64,000 nucleotides of DNA from Dugong dugon (lineage: Eukaryota; Chordata; Mammalia; Sirenia; Dugongidae). The stretch is from NCBI GenBank assembly GCA_030035585.1, contig CM057469.1, positions 35,804,501 to 35,868,500 on the forward strand, in the 5' to 3' direction. Positions 20,851 to 31,863 of the stretch are shown piece by piece; position 1 is the stretch's first letter, and every line of letters starts with the position of its first letter. The notes below the pieces were generated by a model that worked only from the letters and a program-made list of their open reading frames with translations, did not search any database and was not told the origin of the DNA. The translations under genes and the position numbers were made by a program.

Positions 20851-22547
20851 TCAGTAGATATTTCTCTCGTTTATTGATTGTAGATTTTTTTTTTTTTTTC
20901 GTTCTTGTGGTACAGCTGGGCAGATCTAGTTGAGGAGGAGCCACTGGGATGGGTTGCTTGTGGCACTCACCGCAGCCACCAGGATGGTCGGTAGTCAGTG
21001 CTGGGCAGGTTCCAATAGGGCGTGCCTGCACCGCTTGGTGATGTGATGTCTAGTGCACGGTGCAGGTAGGTAGGGTGCAGCGGGAAGATGGTTATGTGTG
21101 AAGCTAAGCTGGATATGGGAGAGAGGAGAGAGGAGGAGGAGCAAAAAGCGTACAAACATAAAAGAATGCTAGAGGAGTTTGTCGTTGGAATGTACAGATG
21201 AGAGACTATGGGATGGAGGAAACCAGAAGGGGGAAGAAAAAGAAAAGGAAAGAATGACCAAATGAAAATCAGAAAAGTTAAAAAACTGCAAAGTTCCCAG
21301 GGATCGCACCGATGCAGCTATGAGGTCTGGGGGAGTCGGTCTCAATTTTCACAGCTCAGCCTGGCCAGAAGGTACAGAGGCATACATCGCCTGGTATTCA
21401 GGGATCAGAAAGAGAAGGAAGAGATAGAGGGACAAGAAATTAAGCAATGAAGAAAGACAAAAGAGAAAAAGAGGTAAAATATGACAAAACTAATCAAAAA
21501 AGGAAGAAAAATAAAATTGAGAAAAAAAAAAAAAGGGCAACACCAGCAGTCAGTGCCTACAAATGGGACCCAGAGAGCCCCCACTCAGGGGCGCGAATTC
21601 CAAGAAGCCGATAGTCTCGGGGTTAAGTGACCGTGGCCACGGGAAGCAGAGGGGCCAACGAACAAAGGCCCCAGGATCCCACCCGCGCGGGAGCCCAGAC
21701 CTGGAAACAGCCACACGCCCGAACGCAGCCCTACAGCCCCGCAGGAGAGAGCAGAGACGGCCCTCGGAACCAGGCACCCAGGCAAAAGGAGGGGGAGGCG
21801 GCAGAAAAAGGTCCGCTAGGTGCCAGCAAACGGCTCCCAGAAAGCCCCCAGCCCGGGCGCGCGGAACCCAAGCACCGGCGCCCCCCTGCCCAGGGACCCC
21901 GGCCACGGAAAGCAGAGGGGCGAACGAACAAAGGCCCCGGGATCCCACCCACGCGGGAGCCCAGACCCAGAAACAGCCACACGCCCGCACGCAGCCCTAC
22001 AGCCCCGCAGGAGAGAGCAGAGACGGCACTCGGAACCAGGCACCCAGGCAAAAGGAGGGGGAGGCGGCAGAGAAAGGTTCGCTAGCTGCCAGCAAACGGC
22101 TCCCAGAAAGCCGCCAGCCCAGGCGCGCGGAATCCAAGCACCAGCACCCCCCAGCCCAGAGACCCTGGCCACGGAAAGCAGGGGATCCCCAGCTGAGGCG
22201 GAGAGGGGTGGGTGGTGGGAGAGCGCGCACCGCAGTTTACCGGTCGTTCTGTCTCCGACCAGATGCTCTGCAAGGCTGCTCTCCCGTTTGCTGGTCTCCG
22301 ATAGGAATCCAAGATGGTGGATCCGCGCTGCGTTAGCTGGTAAGGAATCTCTGCCTGAGTCTCTCCTCGCTCTCCGTTCTCTTTTAGTATTCTCACTCCG
22401 TTTGGTGTTTGGCTGAGTTCTTTATCTCTTCATTTGGTGTTCTAGGGTTTCAGGATTGTTGATTCTCTGTTAGGCTTAGTTTTTCGGATCTTTGCTGTGG
22501 AGGGACGGCGTGGTGTTTCTGCCTAGAGCGCCATCTTGCCCCTCTCC
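20851..22547 (-). promoter_or_regulatory. L1 5' UTR / internal promoter region
   Basis: A 1.7-kb 5' UTR. Its 5'-most 350 bases begin with the canonical L1 start and carry a YY1-like CAAGATGGCG word. Next come two CpG-rich 266-bp monomers, then a region that is purine-rich on the plus strand (21200-21540), then the segment leading to ORF1. In L1s this region drives sense transcription; that function is inferred from position. Confidence 0.85.
21637..22168 (-). repeat. two tandem 266-bp CpG-rich monomers in L1 5' UTR
   Basis: The word ccacgg(g/a)aagcag occurs at 21637, 21903 and 22169, exactly 266 bases apart. 'aaaggcccc' followed by ggatccca recurs at 21664 and 21930. The two full units are about 90 percent alike by eye, and a third partial unit follows. 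This is the arrangement of monomeric L1 promoters known from rodents. Confidence 0.92.
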
Positions 22548-22563
22548 TATAAGACTGTCTTTT
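22548..22563 (+). repeat. L1 target-site duplication, right copy
   Basis: Exact repeat of 14013-14028. Confidence 0.93.
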
Positions 22564-22769
22564 AAGATACACATAATGAGGCATCTCTTGTAGGGGAATT
22601 TGGAAAATACTGAAGTTCCAACAACCTTCCGTATGTCCACCCAATGGCACATTAGGATCACTGTATGAGAGTATCTTACATGGATCTGATGGTGAGAAAT
22701 TGTGGAAAACCAAATTTCATATCTCCATAGTATGTCTTATCTTAATTACCCATCCTAAGCTATAGCAGT

Positions 22770-22853
22770 TCTATGGAGCACAGTTCTCCTGTGCACAACT
22801 GGGGTCTCCATGAGTCAAAACTGACTCAACCACAACTAGCAACAGCAAGCTAC
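22770..22853 (+). mobile_element. AfroSINE 3' fragment
   Basis: A diverged 3' portion ('ccatgagtcaaaactgactc') ending near 'acaactagcaacagc'. 5'-truncated. Confidence 0.65.
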
Positions 22854-22874
22854 AGCGACATATGTACTATAAAA

Positions 22875-23075
22875 CAAACCCATTGTCACTGAATCGATTT
22901 CTACTCACAGTGACCCTGTAAGACAGGGGAGAACTACCCTCAGAGGATTTCCAAGGCTGTAAATCTTTATGGAAGCAGACTGCCACATCTTTCTCCTGCA
23001 GAGCTGCGGGTGGGTTCAAACCACCGACTTTTCGGTTAGCAGTCGAGTGCTTAACCACTTCGCCATCAGGGCTCC
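22875..23075 (-). mobile_element. AfroSINE
   Basis: Full-length antisense copy with the complemented head 'gccatcagggctcc' at its right end. It sits 13 bases from another copy in the same orientation. Confidence 0.92.
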
Positions 23076-23088
23076 TTATGTGTACCAT

Positions 23089-23285
23089 AACTCATTGCTG
23101 TCAAGTCGATTTGAACTCATAGCGACCCTATAGGACAGAATAGAACTGCTCCATAGGCTTTCCAAGGCTGTAATCTTTACGGAAGCAGACGGCCACATTT
23201 TTCTCCCGAGGAACAGCTGGTAAGTTCCAACTGCTGACCTTTTGGTTAGCAGTTGAAAGCTTAACCACTGCGCCACCAGGGCTCC
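23089..23285 (-). mobile_element. AfroSINE
   Basis: Full-length antisense copy, right-hand member of a pair with 22875-23075. It differs from its partner at many positions, so the pair reflects two insertions, not a recent duplication. Confidence 0.92.
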
Positions 23286-24255
23286 TATATGTACTATCGT
23301 TTTCCTTAAAGCCAGCAATGTTTTTAACTGAGGTCCAACCATAAGGGAAAACTGCATTCACCAAGCAAGTAACAAAAGACATTTGTTATTCTCTATCCAT
23401 ATGCATTGTCTTGTCTCAAAACTCTCTATCCTGTCCAAGATTATTCAGTTAATTCTTCCAGAGGCAACCTATAGACTATAATCCAACTAATTTATGCCTG
23501 GGGCAAGAGTCATTGGGAGCCCAGCTTCTACATTTCCCAGTTGTAGGTCAAGCCAACTCAGTAAACATTTATTGAATACTTCTTATGTGTAAGGTTAAGT
23601 GAAGAAATGTTCCTCAAACCATTTCTGCAATCCCTTTACTGGTGGAGCACTCGTCTCTTTGTAACTATAGAGGATCTAGAGCTAGTGAAGTTCATGGTGG
23701 CCAACACCTTAAGGTACCAAAAAGGACTATGGTCGTTAGTGGGTATTTTAAAGACCCCCAGAGAAAGCAATTTCATTTCCTAACACAATGAGTAAAACTG
23801 AAGAAATTCCTTAGGTATATTTGCTTGTTTGTTTCTTTATTTTCTTCCTAGTTCTAGAAAGAATTTTAAAACAGCCGACATTTTCCCAAATAAATTTTCT
23901 TTTATGGGATTTTAGAAGTTTTTCTCTGATTGCTAACATTGTGGTTGTGACTATACTATTTTATCTGCATGAATATCATTCACAATACCTGTTGAATTCT
24001 TAATTATTATGTATTATTAATTATTATTTAAGAGGACCTTATTTGCAAAGCCTTTCCTAATTCCCCTCTTAGGGTTGGTGGTGTATCTTCTCTACGGAAA
24101 AATCACATCAAAAACCATATAGAACAGACAAACTTGATGAAGTCAACTCTGTGAATTGTGGAGTGTATGTCTGGGTTCCATCTAACGATTTCCTCCACGT
24201 GCCCTCCCCTAAACCCAGATTATTTTGGTCAGGCTAGGCCTGGTCAGGCAGGCAG
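23286..24255. other. unassigned SLC9C2 intron 1 DNA
   Basis: About 1 kb with no recognised coding exon. Faint old-repeat texture (for example 23565-23595) was not classified. Confidence 0.4.
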
Positions 24256-24443
24256 TGTAAGGCTCTCCCTCATCTTTGTTACCAGAGCATCTTGACTATA
24301 TCTTTACAGTTATACTTACCACATTGCATTGTAATTATCTGTCGGCTCCCAGGAGAGAGCTGTTTGAGGTAAGGGACTGTCTTATTCCCTTTATATCCTC
24401 AATGCCTACCACACTGCCATGCTCAGCAAAAGTTAATAAATAA
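24256..24443 (+). mobile_element. L2 3' end
   Basis: Resembles the L2 3' terminus ('aagggactgtcttattccct' and 'cctcaatgcctaccacactg'). A young L1 fragment interrupts its end. Confidence 0.6.
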
Positions 24444-24580
24444 GGGAACCCAAGGACAAGAAATGAGAGGGTTGACATGTCATGGGGTTGTTAACCAATG
24501 TCATAAAACAATATGTGTACTAATTGTTTAACGAGGAACTATTTGTTCTGTAAACCTTCGTCTAAAGTACAATTATAAAA
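24444..24580 (+). mobile_element. short 5'-truncated L1 3' end with target-site duplications
   Basis: The last 135 bases of an afrotherian L1, near-identical to 12250-12385 ('aaaacaatatgtgtactaa' shared). The duplication aaaagttaataaataa lies at 24428-24443 and 24581-24596. Confidence 0.9.
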
Positions 24581-24604
24581 AAAAGTTAATAAATAAAGAC
24601 ACTA

Positions 24605-24772
24605 AACCAAAACCAAACCAAATCCGTTGCCATCGAGTTGATTCCAACTCATAGCAATTCCATAACCGGAGTAGAACTGCCCCATAGGGTTTCCAAGGAG
24701 CAGCTGGTGGATTCAAACTGCTGATCTTTTGGTTAGCAGCGGAGCTCTTAACCACTGAGCCACCAGGGCTCC
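24605..24772 (-). mobile_element. AfroSINE
   Basis: Antisense copy with both ends recognisable. The central part is about 30 bases shorter than in the longer subfamily (gap after 'ggtttccaagg'). Confidence 0.92.
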
Positions 24773-24906
24773 AGTACAGACATTACTTATAATTAAATTA
24801 AACTAGATTGACAGCATTCTCACATCTTAATCATTCCATCAGACCCCTTATTTTGATGTAGTTGTAAAGAGCAGAGGAGGGATGAGATTTAAAAACAACC
24901 ACCTAC

Positions 24907-25030
24907 CTCCTAAAACTATAATGAAACATACAAGCATTGTGAAATGTGTCTCTCCCTGGTAGTAGTTAGCGGCCCTCCCGCAGATCATATCCATTTGAGT
25001 ATCATGTTTGTTTATGCTGGAAGCATTCAT
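24907..25030 (-). CDS. SLC9C2: SLC9C2 first coding exon
   Basis: 124 coding bases: ATG plus 40 further codons and one extra base. The peptide starts MNASSINKHDTQMDMI, continues CGRAANYYQGETHF, and ends in TMLVCFIIVLG, the beginning of a membrane helix that continues as GFLRA in the next exon. The donor is GGAG|GTAGGT. Phase 1 matches the two leading bases of exon 2 and makes a Gly codon across the junction. The ATG has a purine at -3 (caaaATGA). I chose it because the stretch before it has no better start and looks like 5' UTR; a second Met 12 codons later is possible. SLC9C2 should be a multi-pass exchanger with C-terminal cyclic-nucleotide-binding region by family knowledge; that part lies outside the window. 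Confidence 0.75.
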
Positions 25031-25127
25031 TTTGCCTCTGTTTCTCCAGTTCTAACTTGAATTAATATGTGAGTTATTCATTGACACTTTCACTATTCCA
25101 GACTAACCTGTTAAAAAAAGAAGAAAA
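25031..25127 (-). other. possible SLC9C2 5' UTR
   Basis: Sequence directly upstream of the SLC9C2 ATG. An acceptor-like tcaagttag precedes aactggagaaacagaggc on the minus strand, but it is weak; a non-coding first exon further right cannot be located by eye. Confidence 0.3.
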
Positions 25128-25128
25128 A

Positions 25129-25327
25129 ACTCATTGCCTTCGAGTCAGTTCCAACTCATGGCAACCTATGTGTTACAGAGTAGAACTGCACTCCATTGGG
25201 TTTTCTTGGCTGTGATCTTAAGGGGACCAGATTGCCAGGCCGTTTTCTGATGTACCGCTGGGTGGGTTCGAACTGCCAACCTTTAGGTTAGTAGTTGAGC
25301 ACAAACCATTTGCACCACCTAGGGACC
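25129..25327 (-). mobile_element. AfroSINE, diverged subfamily
   Basis: Antisense copy of the variant with 'catggcaacctatgtgttac' and 'gattgccaggcc', a subfamily also seen at 34493, 41455 and 61213. Confidence 0.88.
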
Positions 25328-26973
25328 TAACCTGTTATAATATGTGTAAAGAAGAGAATGAGACCAGTCAGAACCCAATTTATTCACACTTTTTCTACCT
25401 AGAATTGTACCACACTTAGACCTAAGCACCTTTTTTCTTGCCACAGCACACGCATTACTCCCTCCAGTTCTATCTCCGGCTCCAACAGGACTTAATAGGA
25501 ACACTAAAGTGTTTCTTCCTCATGTTGCTGCACGTGGTGTGTGTGTGTGTGTTTGTGTGTTGATTGTTGCACTCACGATTGTCATGATATGCTAATGTGT
25601 TTGCCTTCCCCACTGAACTGTGAGTGTCTCAAAGGCCAGAGTTAAATATTAATTTTCTTTAAGGCCATGTACATAGTATGTGGCACATAATAACCTCTCC
25701 ACAGATATTTGGTGAACTGAACTCTTTGAGGGGGAAGGAGCAAGGATAAATGTTATGTTCCTGGTTCTCCTTGTGTACAAATCATTCTGGAATTCCCTTG
25801 TACTATTCTATCCCCATACCCCCTTTTTCCTCACTCAGCCCCCTCCAAAATATAAAATGGCAAATGGGAAATGAGGTCAAAGTTGAGTCACACCAGTTAA
25901 GACTGAGGGTGGGAATGGGGGTGAGTAACCTAATAACAAAGGAAAGGACTAAAGTTGAGTTAATTAGGAACTAAGTCCCCTTTCCTCCAAGCAATGTAGC
26001 CTGACAACAGGGTACATGGTTTGGCAAGTAAATAACAGGTTGGATTTCAGCCCCAAAACCCCACCTCGGCTGGTGCCCTTGTGTAAGACATAACCTGCAC
26101 AAATATATGTAGTGTTCCTGAGAAGGACTTGTTCTGTTTTATTTTTCCTTGCATCTAGCCTTAACCTAAAAACTTCTAGAGGTTCCTGAAATATCCCCAA
26201 TAATATTTAGAACTCATCTTTTCATCACTTGTTTTGCACTTGTTTGGTCTACATGTCACAATGCTGGTGTGAAGCAGGGGGTGAGCCAGAAAGGCAATTC
26301 AAAACGCTACATCTCCAGATGACTTCATCTGTCTCCCAGGTAGCCCTTCAGGTTTCTGGCTTCTCCAAACCCTTCTATCCCCACTTTTCATTATAGCATC
26401 ACCCTCAAATCAAGCTCCTCTCCAAAATACCAAGATCGGTGATATCTTCCTCCAAGCATAAGCTGGTTCAAAGTTGAAACCAAGATGAAGGCTCTTGAAA
26501 ATCACAAAGAACAAACGCTCAGCTCTGCGTCCGTTTGCCAGGGACAGTACTGCCAACTGATCATTCACACTGAAAGCCATACCCTTGCCTACTTCTCATT
26601 GGTTTCTGGCCAACTTGCTTTCATTCTGATTGGCTACATATGTTATCCTTACCTCCAATCCAGAAGAAGTTAAGTGATCCAGTTCCAAGGAAGCTTGCAT
26701 TTCATAATGTTCAACCTGTGTCTATACCCACAACTGTTTTAACTGATGTTTTTTTTCCCTGATATGATAACTGAAATAGTCAAAGACATTGATCATGTAG
26801 ACAGAATCTCCTTCTATATGTTTTTTATATACTCTGTGTTTCCTTCCCCAACCTTATCCAGTTGAGGAAGAGACTAACCCTCTTCAGTGTTGTCTTGTTT
26901 CCCTTCTGACTCTTTTTCATTTTCTTTCTCTCTCTCCTTTTGCAATGTTTCTCACTCCTATTCCCCTAACTCC
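25328..26973. other. intergenic DNA, SLC9C2-ANKRD45, mostly unassigned
   Basis: A short TG-rich microsatellite lies at 25536-25562. The stretch 25610-25725 resembles an L2 3' end. A block with two inverted CCAAT boxes (26597-26601 and 26628-26632) is a possible but unproven promoter-like region upstream of SLC9C2. No coding exon was supported. Confidence 0.35.
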
Positions 26974-26985
26974 TGTTGTCATTGG
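26974..26985 (+). repeat. L1 target-site duplication, left copy
   Basis: tgttgtcattgg, repeated at 28757-28768. Confidence 0.8.
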
Positions 26986-28756
26986 GTTTTTGGTTTGCTT
27001 TTAACATTTTCTTGTGCTTTAGGTGAAGTTTACAGAGCAAATTAGTGTCCCATTCAATAATTTTATACACAAATTGTTCTGTGACATTGGTTGCAATCCT
27101 CACAATGCGTCAGCACTCTCTTATTAGTACCCTGAGTTTCCCATTTCCATTCCTCTGTTTTTCCTGCCCCTTCCTGCCTTCTCATCTTTGCTTTTGGACA
27201 GATGTTGCCCTTTTAGTCCATATAGATGATTGTTCTAAGAAGAATTTTCCTCACAGGTGTTATTGTTTATTTTTTAGGCCTGTCTGTTATTTGGGTGAAA
27301 GGTTATCTCTAGGAGTGGCTTCAGTTCCAAGCTAGAAGGGAGTCTAAAGGCCATAGTCTCTGGGGTTCCTCTAGTCTCTATTGGACCAGTCAGTCTGGTA
27401 TTTTTTATGAATTTGAGTTTTGCTCTACATTTTTTTCCCACTCTAATAGGGACCTTCTATTGTGATCCTGCTTAGAGTGGTCAGTAGTGGTAGCCGGGCA
27501 CCATTTAGTTCTTCTGGTCTCAGGCTAGTGGAGGCTGTGGTTCCTGTGTCCCATTAGTCCTTTGGACTAATTGCTTCCTTGAGTCTTTGGTTTCCTTCAC
27601 TCTCCTTCACTCCAGATGGAAAGAGACCAATACTTGTATCTTAGATGGCTGCTCACAAGCTTTTAAGACCCCAGACTCTACTCACCAGAGTAGAATGTAG
27701 AATATTGTCTTTATAAACTCTGTCATGCCAAATGACCTAGATGTACCCCGAGACTATGGTCCTTAGCTTCAAGCCCAGTAATTGAGTCCTGTCAGGTGTT
27801 TTGTTATGTCTAGGAAGCTTCCATGACTGTGCCCCCATGTGCTCTATTATATATATGAATATAGATTCAACACATACAAATACATGTATAGAAATATCCA
27901 TAGTCAAATCTATATATGCATGTGGATGTACTCCCAGATGCCCACCCACACCTTGCAGGATTGTGTATGTTATAGTATTTACCATAGCTGCCTTTTATTC
28001 TTGCGTACCTCTCAGTGCCTTTGTTTGCCTTGGTCGTGTTGTGTTGATTTCCCCCTTATTGTGTATTACCATACCCCTCACCAAAGTTATCACGTGTCCA
28101 CTGTCTAGTTAGTGATTTTCTATCCCTATCCTCCCATTCCTGGTAACAATCAAAGAATGTTTCTTTCTGTGTGTAAACTTTTCTTGACTTTTTATAATAG
28201 TGGTCTCATACAATATTTGTCCTTTTGTAATTGACTTATTTCACTCGGCATAACGTCCTCCAGATTCATCCATGTTGTGAGATGTTTCATGGATTCATCA
28301 TTATTATCATTCATAGTATTTCACTGTGTGTGTGTACCACAGTTTGTTTATCCATTCATCCATTGATGCGCATTTATTTTGTTTCCATCTTTTTTGCTAT
28401 TGTGAATAATTCCGCAATGAACATGGATGGGTGTGCTTATGTCTATTCATGTCACAGCTCTTATTTTTCTAGGATGTATACCTAGGAGTGGAATTGCTGG
28501 ATCCTATGATATTTCTATTGCTAGCTTTATAAACACCATAGTGTTTTCATAGTAGTTGTACCATTTTACATTCCCACCAGCAGTGTATAAGAGTTCCAAT
28601 CTCCCCCACAACCTCACCAGAACTTATTGTTTTCTGTTGTTGTTGTTTTGTTTGCTTTTTTGATCATTGCCATTATTGCCAGGGTGAGATGGTATCTCAT
28701 TGTAGTTTTGATTTGCATCTCTCTAATGGCTAATGATCACGAGCATCTCTTGTGTT
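26986..28756 (-). mobile_element. 5'-truncated L1 (ORF2 end and 3' UTR), antisense
   Basis: The complement spans the ORF2 C-terminus (28200-28750; for example 'catacaatatttgtcctttt') and the whole 3' UTR. It has only one copy of the 3' UTR unit that is tripled in the 14-22 kb element. A 12-base direct repeat brackets it. It is 10-15 percent diverged from the young copy by eye and has no open ORF2. Confidence 0.9.
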
Positions 28757-28768
28757 TGTTGTCATTGG
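28757..28768 (+). repeat. L1 target-site duplication, right copy
   Basis: Matches 26974-26985. Confidence 0.8.
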
Positions 28769-29320
28769 CTTTTGATCCTTAATTTGAAGTAACAATGTTA
28801 CCCACTCTTCACAGAAGGACAAATCGTATCAAATTTTGTAATGCCTAATATATGATATTTTTTGCCTCAAATCCTCACTAAAAATAAATACAGTATAAAT
28901 ATTAAACAAATGAACATTACTCATCAATTCGTAGTTTACTTTCAAGGAAGAGTTATTTTATGACAATTAGATTCTATTCTCTCATTCCTATGCCACACTA
29001 ATGAAGGCTGTGACATACCCTCTTTCCCAGGGCATCAAGGATAATATCACAGCAGCAAGATTACTAAATTTATCATCAATCTTCTCCATTACTATGTATT
29101 AAGGAAGCTTTGACAAATCAAAGTCCTAATTCCTACTTGACTAGAGTTGACAGCTCTATGTCTGCCCCACACACCAGCTCCCAAAATATTTGCTTTTCAT
29201 CAATGAGGGTAGATTTTGGTACAGCTTGTTGTGGTTCTTTTAAGCCATGAGAACAATTCCTACCATAAATGCCAGGGACAACGTTTTTTAAAAAAAGCTT
29301 TCCTAAAACATATTTATAAG
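28769..29320. other. unassigned intergenic DNA
   Basis: No recognised repeat. A minus-strand open stretch around 29133-29237 was considered as an exon and not accepted. Confidence 0.4.
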
Positions 29321-29321
29321 A

Positions 29322-30592
29322 ACAATGATGAATCTGCAAAACATCTCACAACATGGATGAATCTGGAGGGCATTACGCTGAGTGAAATAAGTCAATCACA
29401 AAACAACAAATATTGTATGAGACCACGATTATAAAAACCCAAGAAAAGGTTTACACACAGAAAAAAACAATCTTTGATGATTACAAGAGAGGGGAGAGAA
29501 ATCACTATATAGCAGACAGGAGTTAACTTTGGTAAAGGAAAAGACAACCCACAATGTAGGGGAAGTCAGCACAACTTGACCAAGGCAAAGTCATAGAAGC
29601 TTCCTAGACACATCCAAATACCTTGAGGGACCAAGTTACTGGGGCTGAGGGCTGGGGACCATGGGCTTGGGGGACATGTAGGTCGATTGGCATAACACAG
29701 TTCATAAAGAAAATGTTCTACATCCTACTTTGGTGAGTAATATACGGGGATTTAAAAGCTTGTGAGCAGCCATCTACAATACATCTATTGGTCCCACCCC
29801 ATTCGGAGCAAAGGAGAGTGAAGAGAACCAAAGACACAAGGAAAATATTAGTCCAAAGAACTAATGGACCACTTGAATCAAAGCCTCCATCAGAGCCCCG
29901 AAGAACTAGATGGTGCCTGGCTACCACCACCTATGGCTCTGACAAGGATCATAATAGAAGGTCCTGGACAGATCAGGAGAAAAAAAATGTAGAACAAAAT
30001 TTAAATTCACAAAAAAAGACCAGACTTACTGGTCTAACAGAGACTGGAGGAACCCCTAAGACTATGGCCCCCAGACACTCTGCTAGCTCAGAACTGAAGG
30101 CATGCCCAAAGTCTACCTTTTAGCCAAAGATTAGACCTATCTATAAAACAAATGGAGACCTGGTGGCACAGTGGTTAAGAGCTCAGCTGCTAACCAGAAG
30201 GTGAGAGTTTGAATCCACCAGCCTTGGAAACTATGGGACAGTTCTACTCTGTCCTATAGAGTCACTACGAGTCGGAATCAACTCCCCAGCAATGGGTACA
30301 AAACAAACAATAATACACATGAGGAACGTGCTTCTCAGTTCAATAAAGTATATGAGACTAAATGGGCAACAACCGCCCAAAAGCAAAGACGAGAAGCCAG
30401 GAAGGAACAGGAAAACTGGACAAATGGACACAGGGAACCTAGGGTGTAAGGGGAAAGGCAGAGAGTGCCGACATATTGCAGAGATTGCAACCAATGTCAT
30501 AAAACAAATTGTGTATAAATTTTTGAATAAGAAACTAATTTGTGCTCTAAACTTTCACCTAAAGCACAATAAAATTGAGAAGAAAAAAAAAG
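29322..30592 (+). mobile_element. 5'-truncated L1 3' end with A-tail
   Basis: Sense copy: the ORF2 end (codons for SEISQSQNNKYCMRP at 29379-29430) and the full 3' UTR, ending in a poly(A) at 30580-30591. An AfroSINE interrupts it at 30154-30306. Confidence 0.9.
30154..30306 (+). mobile_element. AfroSINE inside L1 3' UTR
   Basis: Sense copy with head 'ggagacctggtggcacag'. aaaacaaa on both sides suggests a short target-site duplication. It post-dates the L1 it sits in. Confidence 0.9.
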
Positions 30593-31863
30593 TATTCACG
30601 GGCTTTCTCCTGAGAAATCCATTCCTTAATCTTTCTCATCTTGTCCTTACTTACCTGTCCCAACCACTAAGTTCACTACCCTTTTTCCCATTTTCACCTT
30701 CATCTTATCTATCCTGGTTGTCACCTTCACTCCTCTCAACATGAAGTTTGGTTCTTCCCTCAGCTGCACTGACTCAGATCATTTTGAGTGATGCCCTCCC
30801 TGGTTCTATTTAGTTCCTATCCTACTGCCGTCCCTTTAGGACACCTAAGCCTTATACGTAGGATTCCAAGTTTTAGTTTCAAAATTCAGATTCTCCATGG
30901 CTTCTAGCAAAATTCTCATACTTCAGGAAAACTTGGACAAAATTCATAAAGAGTCAGTTCCGGGTTACATATAGTTCTGACAGCTAAAGATAGCACAGAA
31001 TTAAAATACAGAGATGACCAAATTTCTCTACCTTTCAACCTTTCCCATAGAGCTTAAAAAAAAAAAAAAGGCAATAATAAACTTGTATTTCATCATTTTG
31101 GGTAAAGCCAGCTAAAATAGATTTTTGTAGCTTTGGGGAGTTGAGGGCTGAGGGCTGCCCAGTGGGTTTTTTCCCAGCCCCGTCTTCTGTTAACAGAACC
31201 ATCTGACTGAGATAGGCACAGTGTGGTTAATCATAGTTCCCCATTCCCCTAACACTATAATTAGTTTAGGGGTGGGCATGGGACTCAGACAGGACCAATC
31301 AGATGGTTCCTTGGGTTGATATATACCATTATTGGGAGATAGCTACTCTTTTTACATTTGGATTGGTAAGTTGTGATGATGACTGCCTACAGCAGCTAGA
31401 GGCCATCTTCCTAGTTAAATGGAGAAAGCCCACCTACAGTCTGAAAGACTCAAGGAGGCAACACCTTAGATATTTTGAGATCTTAACAAATAACCTTATA
31501 ATCCCACCCTGCATTTGATCTTTTCCCAGAAGTCATTTCTTAGTTTGAGAATTTTTTGCCATCTAGAAAGGCTAAGAATGGTGAACAATTTTCAAACCCA
31601 GCATGTACTTGCTCCTTTATATTTAACTTTTATTTGAAAACTGAAATGTTTCTTTTCGGCTCTTCTCTCTCCCCTCACATTCTACTAGAAGCCAGGTGGC
31701 ATGGGAGCACTCTACCTGGAAATATCCTTAGCAGGATCATTGAGTTCACTACTTACACAGCAACAGCATTGCCAAGCTTACCACCACCACATAACGAGGT
31801 CCCCTTTATCCAATTTCCACTAGCATATTCTTCTTTTTCCTATTAACTCCACTAATAAATTCC
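30593..31863. other. intergenic DNA, old repeats not named
   Basis: An A-run lies at 31053-31066. The stretch 31180-31480 reads like a mammal-wide dispersed repeat ('caggaccaatcagatggttc') that I cannot name. No exon seen. Confidence 0.35.

Larger units (their letters stand above)
14029..22547 (-). mobile_element. full-length young L1 (8.5 kb) in SLC9C2 intron 1
   Basis: A complete afrotherian L1 bounded by exact 16-base target-site duplications. Minus-strand order: 5' end starting GGAGAGGGGCAAGATGGCG (complement of about 22529-22547), a GC-rich 5' UTR with tandem monomers, ORF1 (20850-19801), a 0.4-kb spacer, ORF2 (19368-15547), a 1.5-kb 3' UTR and a poly(A) tail seen as a T-run at about 14029-14048. 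It is longer than the usual 6-7 kb because both UTRs are expanded. The intact ORF1, single stop in ORF2, long tail and exact duplications all indicate a recent insertion. It lies in the same orientation as SLC9C2. Confidence 0.97.

Noticed and set aside
21563-22336. 257-codon plus-strand frame as a host gene
   Set aside because: It lies wholly inside the L1 5' UTR, its content repeats with the 266-bp monomer in shifting frames, and GC-rich sequence has few stops. Kept only as an ORF0-like curiosity.
29133-29237. Minus-strand open stretch with SHGLKEPQQAVPKSTLIDEK as a possible SLC9C2 exon
   Set aside because: The acceptor has a weak pyrimidine tract and the possible donors give a phase that does not match exon 1; it also lies upstream of a better initiating exon.
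31556-31846. Plus-strand frame with a Pro/Ser-rich end as a gene
   Set aside because: No start context, splice sites or domain, and surrounding sequence is old repeat.
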